64,000 nt of DNA from Pedobacter xixiisoli. Lineage in GTDB: Bacteria; Bacteroidota; Bacteroidia; Sphingobacteriales; Sphingobacteriaceae. Each line of letters begins with the position of its first letter. Within the stretch, counting starts at the first letter, position 1. Where the stretch lies: assembly GCF_900215335.1 (NCBI RefSeq), contig NZ_OCMT01000005.1, positions 186,001 to 250,000 of the forward strand. Direction: 5' to 3'. Position numbers and translations under genes: made by a program. The notes beneath the pieces are model-generated. The model saw nothing but the letters and a program-made list of their open reading frames with translations, was not told the DNA's origin and did not search any database. Shown one piece after another: positions 45,169 to 54,031 of this stretch.

Positions 45169-45272
45169 TGAATTTTAAATTATTTATACTATAACAATAT
45201 ATATGCAAAAATATTTTATTCGCTCATATATTCTTAATATTTGATTGCAATTTACTAAAACTATTAGGTATA

Positions 45273-45488
45273 ATGATTGACCCTAAGAATAAACCTACGC
45301 CTAATTATATTAAATATAGTGGCATCGCATTTCAAATGTTGGCTACTATTGGAGTCTTCGTGTTTGTAGGTTACAAGCTAGATGAGCACCAACATATCGA
45401 TAATTCTCTATTTACTGCTGTTTTTGGTATTGTGGGCGTAGCTGCTTCACTTTATCAGGTGATTCGTTCCCTAAATAAGGAGAAGTAA
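45273..45488 (+). CDS. AtpZ/AtpI-family small membrane protein
   Basis: A 71-residue protein with two transmembrane helices: YIKYSGIAFQMLATIGVFVF with VGYKLDEH, then TAVFGIVGVAASLYQVIR with a basic tail. The GYKLDEH turn between helices is typical of AtpZ/AtpI-like proteins encoded at the start of ATP synthase operons, proposed to help c-ring assembly or cation transport. It starts the ATPase cluster, divergent from sprE across 104 bases. Confidence 0.88.
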   Translation: MIDPKNKPTPNYIKYSGIAFQMLATIGVFVFVGYKLDEHQHIDNSLFTAVFGIVGVAASLYQVIRSLNKEK

Positions 45489-45511
45489 TCACCGGGTTTA
45501 TATGTATTGAT

Positions 45512-45519
45512 TACCTTTG
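45512..45519 (+). promoter_or_regulatory. Candidate -7 element (TACCTTTG)
   Basis: TACCTTTG fits TAnnTTTG exactly and lies 17 bases before the GTG start at 45537, giving a short leader. It may be a second promoter inside the ATPase cluster. No clear -33 box is visible. Confidence 0.4.
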
Positions 45520-45536
45520 CATAAAATTTAAACATT

Positions 45537-45917
45537 GTGGTTTTAAGAAAATTTATTCCCGCTTATTTGCTGTATTCAGTTTTGCTGGCAGGTCTTGCTA
45601 TGCTCCTAAGGTATTTTTTTCCTCAGGCAATTGCTGCTCAGTTTTGGTTGATTTTTGGCTTTTTGTGCGGTCTAACGTTAATCGCTTATTTGTTGGCCTA
45701 TTTTGGTATCCAGAAAAAACCAGAGATTGGGGTTTTTGCTATTTTGGGGGCGATAATTATTAAGATGTTATTCGCTATGTCTTTTGTGCTGATTTACAGC
45801 TTGAAACAGACTAAAGGGGATATGGCATTTGCCCTGAATTTTTTTTCTTTATATTTATTGTTTACCCTCTTTGAAATATTAGGTTTGTTACGTAACTTGC
45901 GCCACCAAAATAAATAG
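45537..45917 (+). CDS. AtpI-like four-helix membrane protein
   Basis: A 126-residue protein with a GTG start and four hydrophobic helices (about residues 8-25, 32-52, 60-80 and 96-116), containing AILGAIIIKMLFAMSFVLIY. Position between the AtpZ-like gene and atpB is that of the atpI-type accessory gene in Bacteroidota. Sequence conservation in this family is weak, so the call rests on topology and context. Confidence 0.75.
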   Translation: MVLRKFIPAYLLYSVLLAGLAMLLRYFFPQAIAAQFWLIFGFLCGLTLIAYLLAYFGIQKKPEIGVFAILGAIIIKMLFAMSFVLIYSLKQTKGDMAFALNFFSLYLLFTLFEILGLLRNLRHQNK

Positions 45918-45934
45918 TAAAAATCTGCGAGTAA

Positions 45935-47113
45935 ATGGATTATAACCGAGTTTTTGTGTCAAAAGTTAGAAGGCTAATTGTTGTTTTTGCGCTTTTTTCT
46001 GCGTTTTTAGGATTTACGACTGGTGCTTTTGCGCAAACAGATAGCGTAGCAGCGGCTGGTCATGAAGTTGTTGCTCCGGTAACACATGGCGAAGAGCATG
46101 GAAAAGAAGAAAAAGGATTTGATATTACATCATTTATTTTTCATCACATTAGCGATAGTCATTTCTTCACTTTGTTTGGTCATGGTGATCACGGTGTAAC
46201 TTTACACTTGCCAATTATTTTATGGACTGACAACGGTTTGGTTACTTTCAGCTCTTCTGCTTTCCAGTTTGATGATGCTGGTAAAGTTGTGGTAGAGAAA
46301 AACGGACAACGTTTTGCTATTGCTCATAATAAAATCTATTACGCTAACGCAACTGCAGATGCGCACGGTTCTTACGTTTCGCATGTAACTAACGAAAAAG
46401 GTGAGGAAACGGTAACTAACGTTCGTCCTTTAGATTTTTCAATTACTAAAAACGTATTCAGTATGTTGTTGTCGATTATCATTTTGGTAATTGTATTTAC
46501 TACTGTTGCTGCTGGTTATAAGAAGAGAGCTGGGAAAGCGCCAAAAGGTGTTCAGTCTTTCTTAGAGCCAATCATTCTATTTGTTCGTGACGATATTGCT
46601 AGACCAAACCTAGGTCATAAATATGCTGCTTTCATGCCTTATTTGTTATCTGTGTTTTTCTTTATCTGGTTAAACAATATGTTAGGTTTGGTTCCTTTCT
46701 TTCCGGGAGGTGCTAACGTAACTGGTAACATTGCTTTAACTGTTGTTTTGGCAGCTGCTACTTTCTTGATTACTACTTTTAAAGCAAATAAATATTACTG
46801 GGGACACATTTTAAACCCTCCAGTGCCTTGGTGGTTAAAACCATTGATGATTCCTGTGGAGATTTTCGGTATGTTTACTAAACCTATCGCTCTAGCTATT
46901 CGTTTGTTCGCAAACATTACAGCGGGTCACATCTTGGTAATGTCACTATTGTGCTTGATCTTTATCTTTAACTCTTACGCGGTTGCGCCTGCTTCGATCT
47001 TCTTTGCAGTGTTCATTGGTCTAATTGAGTTTTTGGTAGCGTTTATTCAAGCATTTATATTCACTATTCTATCGGCCTTGTTTATTGGTATGGCGGTAGA
47101 GGAGCACCATTAA
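45935..47113 (+). CDS. atpB: F-type ATP synthase subunit a
   Basis: A 392-residue integral membrane protein of the proton channel. The C-terminal 220 residues carry the subunit-a signature: FFFIWLNNMLGLVPFFPGGA, and AIRLFANITAGHILVMSLL with the essential Arg of AIRLFANITAGH, then GLIEFLVAFIQAFIFTILSA. It has a long N-terminal extension with a signal-like helix (residues 11-33) and a His-rich exported region (HGEEHGKEEKGF, HGDHGVTLHLPI), as is usual in Bacteroidota subunit a proteins. It lies directly upstream of atpE. Confidence 0.95.
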   Translation: MDYNRVFVSKVRRLIVVFALFSAFLGFTTGAFAQTDSVAAAGHEVVAPVTHGEEHGKEEKGFDITSFIFHHISDSHFFTLFGHGDHGVTLHLPIILWTDNGLVTFSSSAFQFDDAGKVVVEKNGQRFAIAHNKIYYANATADAHGSYVSHVTNEKGEETVTNVRPLDFSITKNVFSMLLSIIILVIVFTTVAAGYKKRAGKAPKGVQSFLEPIILFVRDDIARPNLGHKYAAFMPYLLSVFFFIWLNNMLGLVPFFPGGANVTGNIALTVVLAAATFLITTFKANKYYWGHILNPPVPWWLKPLMIPVEIFGMFTKPIALAIRLFANITAGHILVMSLLCLIFIFNSYAVAPASIFFAVFIGLIEFLVAFIQAFIFTILSALFIGMAVEEHH

Positions 47114-47145
47114 TTAGAACATAATTGTTAAACAATAATAAATAA

Positions 47146-47361
<216 letters not shown>

Positions 47362-47380
47362 TCAAAGAAGAGTTTTAAGA

Positions 47381-47415
47381 TAAGCACCTTTTCGGGGTTG
47401 CCGTTAAGGTGCTTA
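47381..47415 (+). terminator. Hairpin between atpE and atpF
   Basis: TAAGCACCTT and AAGGTGCTTA form a perfect 10-base stem with an inner CGG/CCG pair. It lies 19 bases after the atpE stop with only TTT following, so it may be an attenuator or an mRNA 3'-end stabiliser rather than a full terminator. Confidence 0.65.
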
Positions 47416-47456
47416 TTTAAAGAAAGTTTAACATTAAAAGATATTAATTATATAAG

Positions 47457-47951
47457 ATGGATTTATTAATTCCTGAAGTTGGTCTGTTAGTTTGGAATAC
47501 TATTGCGTTTTTAGTATTAGTGTTTTTATTGGGCAAGTTCGCTTGGAAACCAATTATGAAAGGTATCCACGATCGTGAGCAAAGCATTGATGAGGCTTTA
47601 AACAAAGCTGAATTGGCTAGACAAGAAATGGCTCGTTTAAGTTCTCAGAACGAAGAGTTGATGAAACAAGCTCGTGAAGAACGCGATCAAATCTTGAAAG
47701 AAGCGAAGGCTTTAAAAGATGGTATCGTTAACGAAGCTAAAACTCAAGCGCAAGCTGAAGGAGCTAAATTGATTGAAAAAGCTCGTATCGAAATCGAAAA
47801 CCAAAAGAAAGCTGCTTTGGCTGAATTAAAAGGTCAGGTTTCTGCTTTGTCTTTAGATATTGCTGAACGTGTTTTACGTACGCAATTAGACGATAAAGCT
47901 AAGCAACAAGAGTTGGTTAACAATTTGTTAAAAGACGTTGAATTAAACTAA
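47457..47951 (+). CDS. atpF: F-type ATP synthase subunit b
   Basis: A 164-residue stator protein: N-terminal membrane helix (LLVWNTIAFLVLVFLLGKFA) followed by WKPIMKGIHDREQSIDEALN and a long, charged alpha-helical coiled coil to the C-terminus. This is the standard b-subunit layout. It anchors the delta and alpha subunits to the membrane. Hairpin upstream, family D palindrome downstream. Confidence 0.96.
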   Translation: MDLLIPEVGLLVWNTIAFLVLVFLLGKFAWKPIMKGIHDREQSIDEALNKAELARQEMARLSSQNEELMKQAREERDQILKEAKALKDGIVNEAKTQAQAEGAKLIEKARIEIENQKKAALAELKGQVSALSLDIAERVLRTQLDDKAKQQELVNNLLKDVELN

Positions 47952-48022
47952 AATAGTTATGGGTTGCGAGTTATGGGTTATGAGTACCCGCAACTGGCAA
48001 CTGTTAACTCGTAACACAAAGA
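47952..48022. repeat. Palindromic element, family D, between atpF and atpH
   Basis: ATGGGTTGCGAGTTATGGGT with TATGAGTA on the left and CAACTGGCAACTGTTAACTC with GTAACAC on the right make an imperfect palindrome that fills the whole gap. Its units match the element at 12354-12459. Confidence 0.75.
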
Positions 48023-48023
48023 T

Positions 48024-48560
48024 ATGTCAAGTAAAGCAGGAGCTAGGTACGCAAAATCATTGTTAGATCTTTCTAAAGAGCAAAACGCAGTAGAAGAAGT
48101 GAAAAATGATATGGTGTTTTTTGAGAAGGTAGTAGACGATCATTCTGAGTTAGAAGCTATCCTTAAAAACCCAATTGTGCCTTTGGATAAAAAGCAAGGT
48201 ATTTTGCAAGGGATTTTTGGAGGTAAAGTACACGCCATTACCGCTAGTTTCTTTAAACTGGTAGTAAGCAAAGGTCGTAGTTCTATCTTATATGATACAT
48301 CGGAGCAATTTATTGCGCAATACAATGCTATTAAAGGTATTGTTACTGCAGAAGTAACTTCGGCAAGCGAACTAACCGAAGCTAACAAAGCAGAAGTGGT
48401 TGCCTTAGTTAAAAAGGAATTAAATGCTAGTGAAGTTGTACTGAAAGAGAAAGTAAATCCTGCTTTAATTGGTGGTTTTATCTTGAAAGTTGGTGATAAG
48501 CAATTTGATGCCAGCATTGCAAGTGGCTTAACAAAGTTGAAAAAGGAATTTGCTAATTAG
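48024..48560 (+). CDS. atpH: F-type ATP synthase subunit delta
   Basis: A 178-residue protein. AGARYAKSLLDLSKEQNAVE at the start, then an N-terminal helical bundle, and the C-terminal NPALIGGFILKVGDKQFDAS with GLTKLKKEF, which is the family hallmark. It joins F1 to the b-subunit stator. It is followed by a 224-base gap made of two repeat elements before atpA. Confidence 0.96.
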   Translation: MSSKAGARYAKSLLDLSKEQNAVEEVKNDMVFFEKVVDDHSELEAILKNPIVPLDKKQGILQGIFGGKVHAITASFFKLVVSKGRSSILYDTSEQFIAQYNAIKGIVTAEVTSASELTEANKAEVVALVKKELNASEVVLKEKVNPALIGGFILKVGDKQFDASIASGLTKLKKEFAN

Positions 48561-48595
48561 TATCTAGATTTGAGTATCGAGTATCAAGATATGAA
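48561..48595. repeat. Partial element, family E (GTATCGAGTATCAAG)
   Basis: TATCTAGATTTGAGTATCGA continuing GTATCAAGATATG shares units with the fuller copy at 50361-50443, here without the second arm. Confidence 0.65.
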
Positions 48596-48670
48596 TTTTG
48601 AGGGGTACTGGAACTTTAAGAAGAACTATAGCAATAAGTAATATAAACCCGATTGAAGCGAAAATCCTGT

Positions 48671-48695
48671 TTGTCATCCTGAGCTTGTCGAAGGA
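48671..48695. repeat. Half copy of repeat family C
   Basis: TTGTCATCCTGAGCTTGTCG continuing AAGGA is identical to 24981-25005. Both copies are preceded by TAAACCCGATTGAA and followed at a distance by AGCGGG, so a longer unit is shared. Confidence 0.8.
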
Positions 48696-48784
48696 GTAAA
48701 ACAGATTGAAGTGTAAAGCGGGACTGAAATAACAAAAGAGTAAGAGATTACATTTACAAAAAGATATCAAAATAACATAAAATT

Positions 48785-50359
48785 ATGGTAGAGGTAAGAC
48801 CAGACGAAGTTTCGGCAATTATCAGACAGCAATTGGCCGGCTTCAAATCAGAAGCTGAACTTGAAGAAGTTGGTACTGTATTGCAAGTGGGCGATGGTAT
48901 TGCTCGTGTTTACGGCTTAACTAAAGTTCAAAGTGGTGAGCTTGTTGAGTTTGCAAACGGTTTGCAAGGAATTGTATTAAACCTTGAAGAAGATAACGTG
49001 GGTGTGGTATTATTAGGCCCATCTGACGAAATCAAAGAAGGTGATACGATTAAACGTACTAAAAAAATTGCTTCGATTAAAGTTGGCGAAGGCATGCTTG
49101 GTCGTGTGGTAAACACATTAGGCGAGCCAATTGATGGTAAAGGACCTATCGCTGGTGCAACTTACGAAATGCCTTTAGAGCGTAAAGCTCCAGGGGTAAT
49201 CTATCGTCAGCCGGTAAACGAACCATTACAAACTGGTATCAAAGCTATCGATGCAATGATTCCAATTGGTCGTGGTCAACGTGAGTTGGTTATTGGTGAC
49301 CGTCAAATTGGTAAAACTGCGGTTTGTATCGATACGATCATCAACCAAAAAGAATTTTATGAAGCTGGTCAGCCAGTTTTCTGTATCTATGTAGCTTGTG
49401 GTCAAAAAGCAAGTACAGTAGCAAACGTTGTACGTACTTTAGAAGAAAACGGTGCAATGGCTTATACTGTTGTTGTTGCTGCATCTGCTGCTGAGCCTGC
49501 TCCTTTGCAGTTCTATGCTCCATTTGCTGGTGCTGCTATTGGTGAGTTCTTCCGTGACACAGGTCGTCCGGCATTAATTGTTTATGATGATTTGTCTAAA
49601 CAAGCTGTGGCTTACCGTGAGGTTTCATTATTATTGAAACGTCCTCCAGGTCGTGAGGCTTATCCAGGTGACGTGTTCTATTTACACAGTCGTTTGTTAG
49701 AAAGAGCTGCGAAAATCAACGCTAACGATGATATCGCTAGAAACATGAACGATTTGCCTGAGTCTATCAAAGGTATCGTTAAAGGTGGTGGTTCGTTAAC
49801 TGCATTGCCAATTATCGAAACTCAAGCTGGTGACGTTTCTGCATATATCCCTACTAACGTAATTTCGATTACTGATGGTCAGATTTTCTTAGAGTCTAAC
49901 TTGTTTAACTCTGGTATCCGTCCGGCTATTAACGTAGGTATCTCGGTATCTCGTGTAGGTGGTAACGCACAAATTAAATCAATGAAGAAAGTTGCTGGTA
50001 CTTTAAAGTTAGACCAAGCACAATACCGTGAGCTAGAGGCTTTCTCTAAATTCGGTTCTGATTTAGATGCGGCTACAAAATCTGTATTAGATAAAGGTGC
50101 TCGTAACGTTGAGTTTTTGAAACAAGCGCAGTTTACTCCGTTTAAAGTAGAAAATCAAGTTGCTATGGTTTACGCTGGTACTAAAAACTTAATGCGTAGC
50201 GTACCTGTAAACAAGGTTAGAGAATTTGAAGCTGATTATTTGCAAGCATTAGAATTGCGTCATCCAGAAACTTTAGCAGCGTTAAAAGCTGGTAAATTTG
50301 ATGACACGATTACAGGTGTGTTGGAAACTGTAGCAAAAGAAATTTCAAGTAAATACTAA
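48785..50359 (+). CDS. atpA: F-type ATP synthase subunit alpha
   Basis: A 524-residue F1 subunit. Walker [10 protein letters not shown], with the alpha-type [44 protein letters not shown] with [20 protein letters not shown]; and the arginine-finger region [15 protein letters not shown] are all present. Length and order are standard. It carries the non-catalytic nucleotide sites. Repeats occupy the gaps on both sides. Confidence 0.98.
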   Translation: MVEVRPDEVSAIIRQQLAGFKSEAELEEVGTVLQVGDGIARVYGLTKVQSGELVEFANGLQGIVLNLEEDNVGVVLLGPSDEIKEGDTIKRTKKIASIKVGEGMLGRVVNTLGEPIDGKGPIAGATYEMPLERKAPGVIYRQPVNEPLQTGIKAIDAMIPIGRGQRELVIGDRQIGKTAVCIDTIINQKEFYEAGQPVFCIYVACGQKASTVANVVRTLEENGAMAYTVVVAASAAEPAPLQFYAPFAGAAIGEFFRDTGRPALIVYDDLSKQAVAYREVSLLLKRPPGREAYPGDVFYLHSRLLERAAKINANDDIARNMNDLPESIKGIVKGGGSLTALPIIETQAGDVSAYIPTNVISITDGQIFLESNLFNSGIRPAINVGISVSRVGGNAQIKSMKKVAGTLKLDQAQYRELEAFSKFGSDLDAATKSVLDKGARNVEFLKQAQFTPFKVENQVAMVYAGTKNLMRSVPVNKVREFEADYLQALELRHPETLAALKAGKFDDTITGVLETVAKEISSKY

Positions 50360-50360
50360 T

Positions 50361-50443
50361 AAGTATCGAGTAGTAAGTATCAAGTATCGAGACTAGACAT
50401 GATCTAAATCTTGATACTTGATACTCAAATCTTGATACTCACT
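50361..50443. repeat. Palindromic element, family E, between atpA and atpG
   Basis: AAGTATCGAGTAGTAAGTAT with CAAGTATCGAGA on the left is mirrored by TCTTGATACTTGATACTC in the form AATCTTGATACTTGATACTC and a further CTTGATACTC on the right. It almost fills the gap. Confidence 0.8.
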
Positions 50444-50452
50444 GAATAACAA

Positions 50453-51337
50453 ATGGCCAATTTAAAAGAAGTAAGAAATCGTATTGCCTCTGTGCAGTCA
50501 ACTCAGCAGATTACCAAAGCAATGAAAATGGTATCGGCAGCGAAGTTGAAGCGTGCTACTAATGCAATCATTCAATTACGTCCTTACGCAACCAAGTTGA
50601 AAGAGATTTTAGGAAATCTTTCGGCAAGTTTAGAAGGTTCCACCTCTCCGTTTACTGACGAGAGAGTGCCTAATAAAGTGTTGATCGTTACTGTATCTTC
50701 GAACAGAGGATTAGCTGGTGCTTTTAACATGAACGTGATTAAGGCCACAAATAATTTAATTGCCGAAAAATATAGCGAGCAGCTTAAAAATGGTAATGTA
50801 AGTATCGTTTCTATTGGTAAAAAGACACAAGATTTTTACGAGAAACGTAGTTACAAAGTTATTGGTAATAACAATGATGTTTACCAAGCGCTTACTTTCG
50901 AAAACGTAACTAAAATTACCGATGCTATTATGGCTGGTTTCGAAAAAGGTGAGTTTGATAAGGTGGAGTTGGTGTACAATCAGTTTAAAAATGCTGCCGT
51001 ACAAATTATTACTACAGAGCAGTTATTACCTTTGCCTAAAGCAGATGCGGTAGTTGAAGTTAAAGGTGCTGCTAATGTTGATTATATTTTGGAGCCAAAT
51101 CAAGAAGAGATTGTTTCTCAGTTGATTCCTAAATCAATCAAAATTCAGTTGTACAAAGCGGTGTTAGATTCTCATGCTTCTGAACATGGTGCTCGTATGA
51201 CATCAATGGATAAAGCAACTGAAAATGCTGGAGATTTATTGAAAGCATTGAAATTGTCTTATAACCAAGCACGTCAGGCGGCTATTACAACTGAGTTAAC
51301 TGAGATTGTAAGTGGTGCAGCTGCATTGAATGGATAA
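50453..51337 (+). CDS. atpG: F-type ATP synthase subunit gamma
   Basis: A 294-residue central-stalk protein. N-terminal LKEVRNRIASVQSTQQITKA with MKMVSAAKLKRA, middle VSSNRGLAGAFNMNVIK and C-terminal HGARMTSMDKATENAGDLLK with YNQARQAAITTELTEIVSGA are diagnostic. It rotates within the alpha-beta hexamer. It is the last ATPase gene here; beta (atpD) and epsilon (atpC) are not in the window, consistent with the split arrangement common in Bacteroidota. Confidence 0.98.
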   Translation: MANLKEVRNRIASVQSTQQITKAMKMVSAAKLKRATNAIIQLRPYATKLKEILGNLSASLEGSTSPFTDERVPNKVLIVTVSSNRGLAGAFNMNVIKATNNLIAEKYSEQLKNGNVSIVSIGKKTQDFYEKRSYKVIGNNNDVYQALTFENVTKITDAIMAGFEKGEFDKVELVYNQFKNAAVQIITTEQLLPLPKADAVVEVKGAANVDYILEPNQEEIVSQLIPKSIKIQLYKAVLDSHASEHGARMTSMDKATENAGDLLKALKLSYNQARQAAITTELTEIVSGAAALNG

Positions 51338-51368
51338 TTAGTTCATTTGTTCAATAGTTCATTGCGCT

Positions 51369-51413
51369 TTGTCTTCCTGAGCTTCCCGAATACTCGGGAC
51401 AAGTTGTCGAAGG
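51369..51413. repeat. Repeat family C copy interrupted by a short palindrome
   Basis: TTGTCTTCCTGAGCTT and GTTGTCGAAGGA are the two halves of the family C arm; between them lies CCCGAATACTCGGGACAA, containing the palindrome CCCGA/TCGGG, absent from the other copies. Confidence 0.7.
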
Positions 51414-51429
51414 ATAATAAAAAAATACT

Positions 51430-51460
51430 AACCCTCATCGTTTTTCGGTGAGGGTTTTTT
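51430..51460 (+). terminator. Rho-independent terminator after atpG
   Basis: AACCCTCATCG and CGGTGAGGGTT form a stem with one G-T pair around a TTTTT loop, followed by TTTT. It closes the ATPase operon. Confidence 0.9.
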
Positions 51461-51489
51461 ATTGGAACTTGAATCTGCCTTCGTTTCTT

Positions 51490-51525
51490 CGTCATTTCGA
51501 GCGCAGCCGAGAATTCTTTGGAGTT
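51490..51525. repeat. Partial repeat, family B
   Basis: CGTCATTTCGAGCGCAGCCG continuing AGAATTCTTTGG matches the left half of the family B elements; the right half is missing. Confidence 0.65.
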
Positions 51526-51594
51526 GCATATCTACAAGAAGTAAGAATGTTTAGTTTAAATTTCAATCGGTAAATCCAAAATGATTATGTTTTT

Positions 51595-51602
51595 TATCTT
51601 TG
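51595..51602 (+). promoter_or_regulatory. Candidate -7 element (TATCTTTG)
   Basis: TATCTTTGCATC fits the TAnnTTTG consensus and its usual GCA extension, 17 bases before the phosphatase ATG. The -33 region is not clear. Confidence 0.45.
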
Positions 51603-51619
51603 CATCATACTATTGAAAT

Positions 51620-52393
51620 ATGAGATTTAAACTTTTAATAATTGCTCTGTTGGCTTTTCCAGTAATTGCTTCGGCTCAAAAAGCAGGGCCGGAAAGAGAT
51701 TGGACAAATGCGGTGTTGTGGCAGCAACATAGTGGCGAGTATAGAGCTTTGGCTTTTCAAGCGTACAACTTTGCTAGGCTGTCTTTAAAAGAGGCTTTGT
51801 GGGAAAATCAAAATGGTAAACCTAACTGCATTATTGTGGATGCTGATGAAACGATCATAGACAATTCTCGTTTTCAAGGATATGAAATTCAGCATGGTGT
51901 GAGTTATGTGCCCGCAGATTGGGCCGCTTGGACCGCAAAAGCCATGGCTGATACTGTACCAGGAGCTTTGTCATTCTTAAAATTTGCAGAGAGCAAGAAT
52001 GTAGAAACTTTTTATGTTACTAATCGTGATGAGGCAGATAGAAAAGGTACCATTGAAAACTTGAAGAAATTGGGATTTCCTTACGTAGATGAGGCGCATG
52101 TGCTTACCAAAAGTACCACTTCTGATAAGCAGGAACGTAGGGATAAAATACTAGCTAAGTACAATGTATTACTGCTTTGTGGAGATAATTTAAGCGATTT
52201 TTCTAACGTTTTTTATCGTGAAGGAAAAGACACTAAAGAGCAAGTAGATGCCAATCAACACTTGTTCGGAACAAAATTTATTGTGTTGCCTAACCCAATG
52301 TATGGCGATTGGGAAAAATTGCTCTACAAAGAAGGAAAGTTTACCGAACAAGAGAAAGCTAAACAACGTTTGCAAAAGCTTAAAAGTTATTAA
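51620..52393 (+). CDS. Secreted HAD acid phosphatase, e(P4)/class B-C type
   Basis: A 257-residue protein with a cleavable signal (MRFKLLIIALLAFPVIASAQ) and no lipobox Cys, unlike the e(P4) lipoproteins it otherwise resembles. HAD motif I IIVDADETIIDNS (nucleophile Asp and acid Asp), motif II FYVTNRDEADRKGTIENLKK, motif III/IV LLLCGDNLSDFSN. AWTAKAMADTVPGALSFLKF is a family segment. It should hydrolyse nucleotides or other phosphomonoesters in the periplasm. The gene has its own promoter-like box and follows the ATPase terminator. Confidence 0.9.
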   Translation: MRFKLLIIALLAFPVIASAQKAGPERDWTNAVLWQQHSGEYRALAFQAYNFARLSLKEALWENQNGKPNCIIVDADETIIDNSRFQGYEIQHGVSYVPADWAAWTAKAMADTVPGALSFLKFAESKNVETFYVTNRDEADRKGTIENLKKLGFPYVDEAHVLTKSTTSDKQERRDKILAKYNVLLLCGDNLSDFSNVFYREGKDTKEQVDANQHLFGTKFIVLPNPMYGDWEKLLYKEGKFTEQEKAKQRLQKLKSY

Positions 52394-52421
52394 TTTATCG
52401 TGCTTTTTATAGAAGAAATGT

Positions 52422-52429
52422 TATTTTTG
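52422..52429 (+). promoter_or_regulatory. Candidate -7 element (TATTTTTG)
   Basis: TATTTTTG matches TAnnTTTG 28 bases upstream of the ATG of the small membrane protein. Confidence 0.4.
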
Positions 52430-52457
52430 CGCTAAACAAAATTAAAACGAATAAATC

Positions 52458-52676
52458 ATGGATGCTAAAGAAAGAGAAAACAGCATTGATACGGCAAATC
52501 AGCCATCTATCTATATGACAATTTTAGTTGGTGTAGTAATCTGCGTGGTAGGTACTTTCTTACGTTTCGCTTTTGATGCACTTTGGTTATCACTTTTATC
52601 TTGGGCAATTTTGGCTGTTGGAACAGTAATTTGTTGCAAAGGTGTTTTTAGAATTTTAGGTTCAAGTAAGTCGTAA
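52458..52676 (+). CDS. Small two-helix membrane protein
   Basis: A 72-residue protein with a polar acidic N-terminus (MDAKERENSIDTANQPSIYM) and two helices (about residues 20-37 and 43-60), SIYMTILVGVVICVVGTFLR and LSLLSWAILAVGTVICCKGV. It has a promoter-like box upstream and a strong terminator downstream, which supports it as an independent gene. The family is not recognised; it looks like short Bacteroidota membrane proteins of unknown function. Confidence 0.75.
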   Translation: MDAKERENSIDTANQPSIYMTILVGVVICVVGTFLRFAFDALWLSLLSWAILAVGTVICCKGVFRILGSSKS

Positions 52677-52750
52677 TATTCAAATTTGAATTGAAAAAGC
52701 AAGTGTATCAATCTTGATGGCTTAGCTTCAAAAAAATATTTAGATAAATA

Positions 52751-52788
52751 AAAAATCCCCTTATGGTTGGTCCAGAGGGGATTTTTTC
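52751..52788 (+). terminator. Rho-independent terminator
   Basis: AAAAATCCCCTT and AGGGGATTTTTT form the stem of a hairpin ending in six T residues, 75 bases after the small membrane gene. Confidence 0.9.
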
Positions 52789-52954
52789 GTTATTGCCAAA
52801 AATGAGAAACTAGCAAGTGAAAACTGAAATGGGTTACCTTAATCAGTTTTTAGCATTAAGCATAAAACCTCTATACAAATTGTCTTCCTTAAGGAATTAG
52901 CATGCTTAAGACAATTTTGTTAAAAGGATGAGTATTACTTAAAACTTTAACAAG

Positions 52955-53833
52955 ATGAAAAGACATTTTGCCATTATCGCTATGGCTGCAATTGTATTTG
53001 CAGGGTGTAGTTCCGAACATAAAGCTGAAACAGCTGATTACGCTGCCGCAGATACCATTGCTGCCGAATCAATTGCAAACGGAGAGCTAGTCGAAAAAAT
53101 GACTAAAACTGCAGATATGCGGTTTAGGGTTAAAGATGTGCAACGAACCAAAGAAGATTTGAGTAACGTCATTAAAAAACAAGGAGGCTTGGTGATGGAA
53201 TTTTCTGTAAACAGCTCTATTCAAAATACAGAAAAGGTCCGATTCAGTGCAGATTCACTTAAGGAAATCACTTCTTACAGGACAGAAGGCTATTTAGTCG
53301 CTAGAGTTCCTTCTGAGAAATTGGATGATTTTACCAATCAAATTGCTGGTATTGCAGTTTTTGTTGATAACCAATCGTTAAAGATGGAAGATAAAAGCTT
53401 GTCCTATTTATCGAATAAGCTAAAGGTCGAAAATAGAAAAGAGGCTGTAGAGCAAATCAATAAAATAGCAACAAAAAAAGGCGCTAATGTAGAAAGCTCA
53501 TTAGATATCAAAGATGATTATATAGAAAAGAAAATCGAGAATTTGAGTATAGATAAACAAGTAAGATATAGCACTATCACTTTGAGCTTTTATCAACCAA
53601 ATACCATTAAAACAATGATTGTAGCTAATGATAATATCTACGATTATAAACCAGATTTCTTTAGAAGACTGGGTTTGAACTTGGTTGATGGTTGGATGTA
53701 TTTCAAAGAGTTTATTTTGTTCTTGTCTCAGTTGTGGCTGTTTGTTGTAGCTGGTGTGATTGCCTTCTTTGTGATTAGGTATTACACAAGGAAACAAGCT
53801 AGCAAGACTTTTTTGCCTCCTCCAAGTAATTAG
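52955..53833 (+). CDS. DUF4349 lipoprotein
   Basis: A 292-residue lipoprotein (MKRHFAIIAMAAIVFAGC, Cys18). The central part is DUF4349: KMTKTADMRFRVKDVQRTKE, DLSNVIKKQGGLVMEFSVNS, EGYLVARVPSEKLDDFTNQI, a helical coiled region and a final RYSTITLSFYQPN strand. A C-terminal transmembrane helix follows (LWLFVVAGVIAFFVIRYY) with a basic tail. Family function is unknown; it has been noted as an envelope protein with a sensor-like fold. A family B repeat follows it. Confidence 0.88.
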   Translation: MKRHFAIIAMAAIVFAGCSSEHKAETADYAAADTIAAESIANGELVEKMTKTADMRFRVKDVQRTKEDLSNVIKKQGGLVMEFSVNSSIQNTEKVRFSADSLKEITSYRTEGYLVARVPSEKLDDFTNQIAGIAVFVDNQSLKMEDKSLSYLSNKLKVENRKEAVEQINKIATKKGANVESSLDIKDDYIEKKIENLSIDKQVRYSTITLSFYQPNTIKTMIVANDNIYDYKPDFFRRLGLNLVDGWMYFKEFILFLSQLWLFVVAGVIAFFVIRYYTRKQASKTFLPPPSN

Positions 53834-53841
53834 GCAGGTGC

Positions 53842-53935
53842 TCGTCATTTCGAGCGAAACGTAGTGAAGTCGAGAAATCTTTGGATTTAAGTTCAAAGAT
53901 TTCTCCATTTCGTTTTACTCCAGTCGAAATGACGA
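53842..53935. repeat. Dispersed palindrome, family B (complete copy)
   Basis: Terminal arms TCGTCATTTCGA and TCGAAATGACGA are perfect inverted repeats; inner arms GAGAAATCTTTGGATTTAAG and TTCAAAGATTTCTC continue the palindrome. This is the best-preserved copy in the window and shows the full 94-base unit. Confidence 0.9.
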
Positions 53936-54031
53936 CCTATTTACGAGCAAAATGAATGTAAAATTTAAATGATAAAATATGTTTACGCGGTTAAAATGCT
54001 AACTTCAATCTAGCTAAACTATAACGATTAC

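Noticed and set aside
48564-48770. Minus-strand ORF of 68 codons between atpH and atpA
   Set aside because: It covers repeat families C and E (FDKLRMTN is the usual translation of family C) and runs against the ATPase operon.
53501-53908. Minus-strand ORF of 135 codons overlapping the DUF4349 gene
   Set aside because: It begins in a family B repeat and continues as the antisense frame of a well-supported lipoprotein gene.
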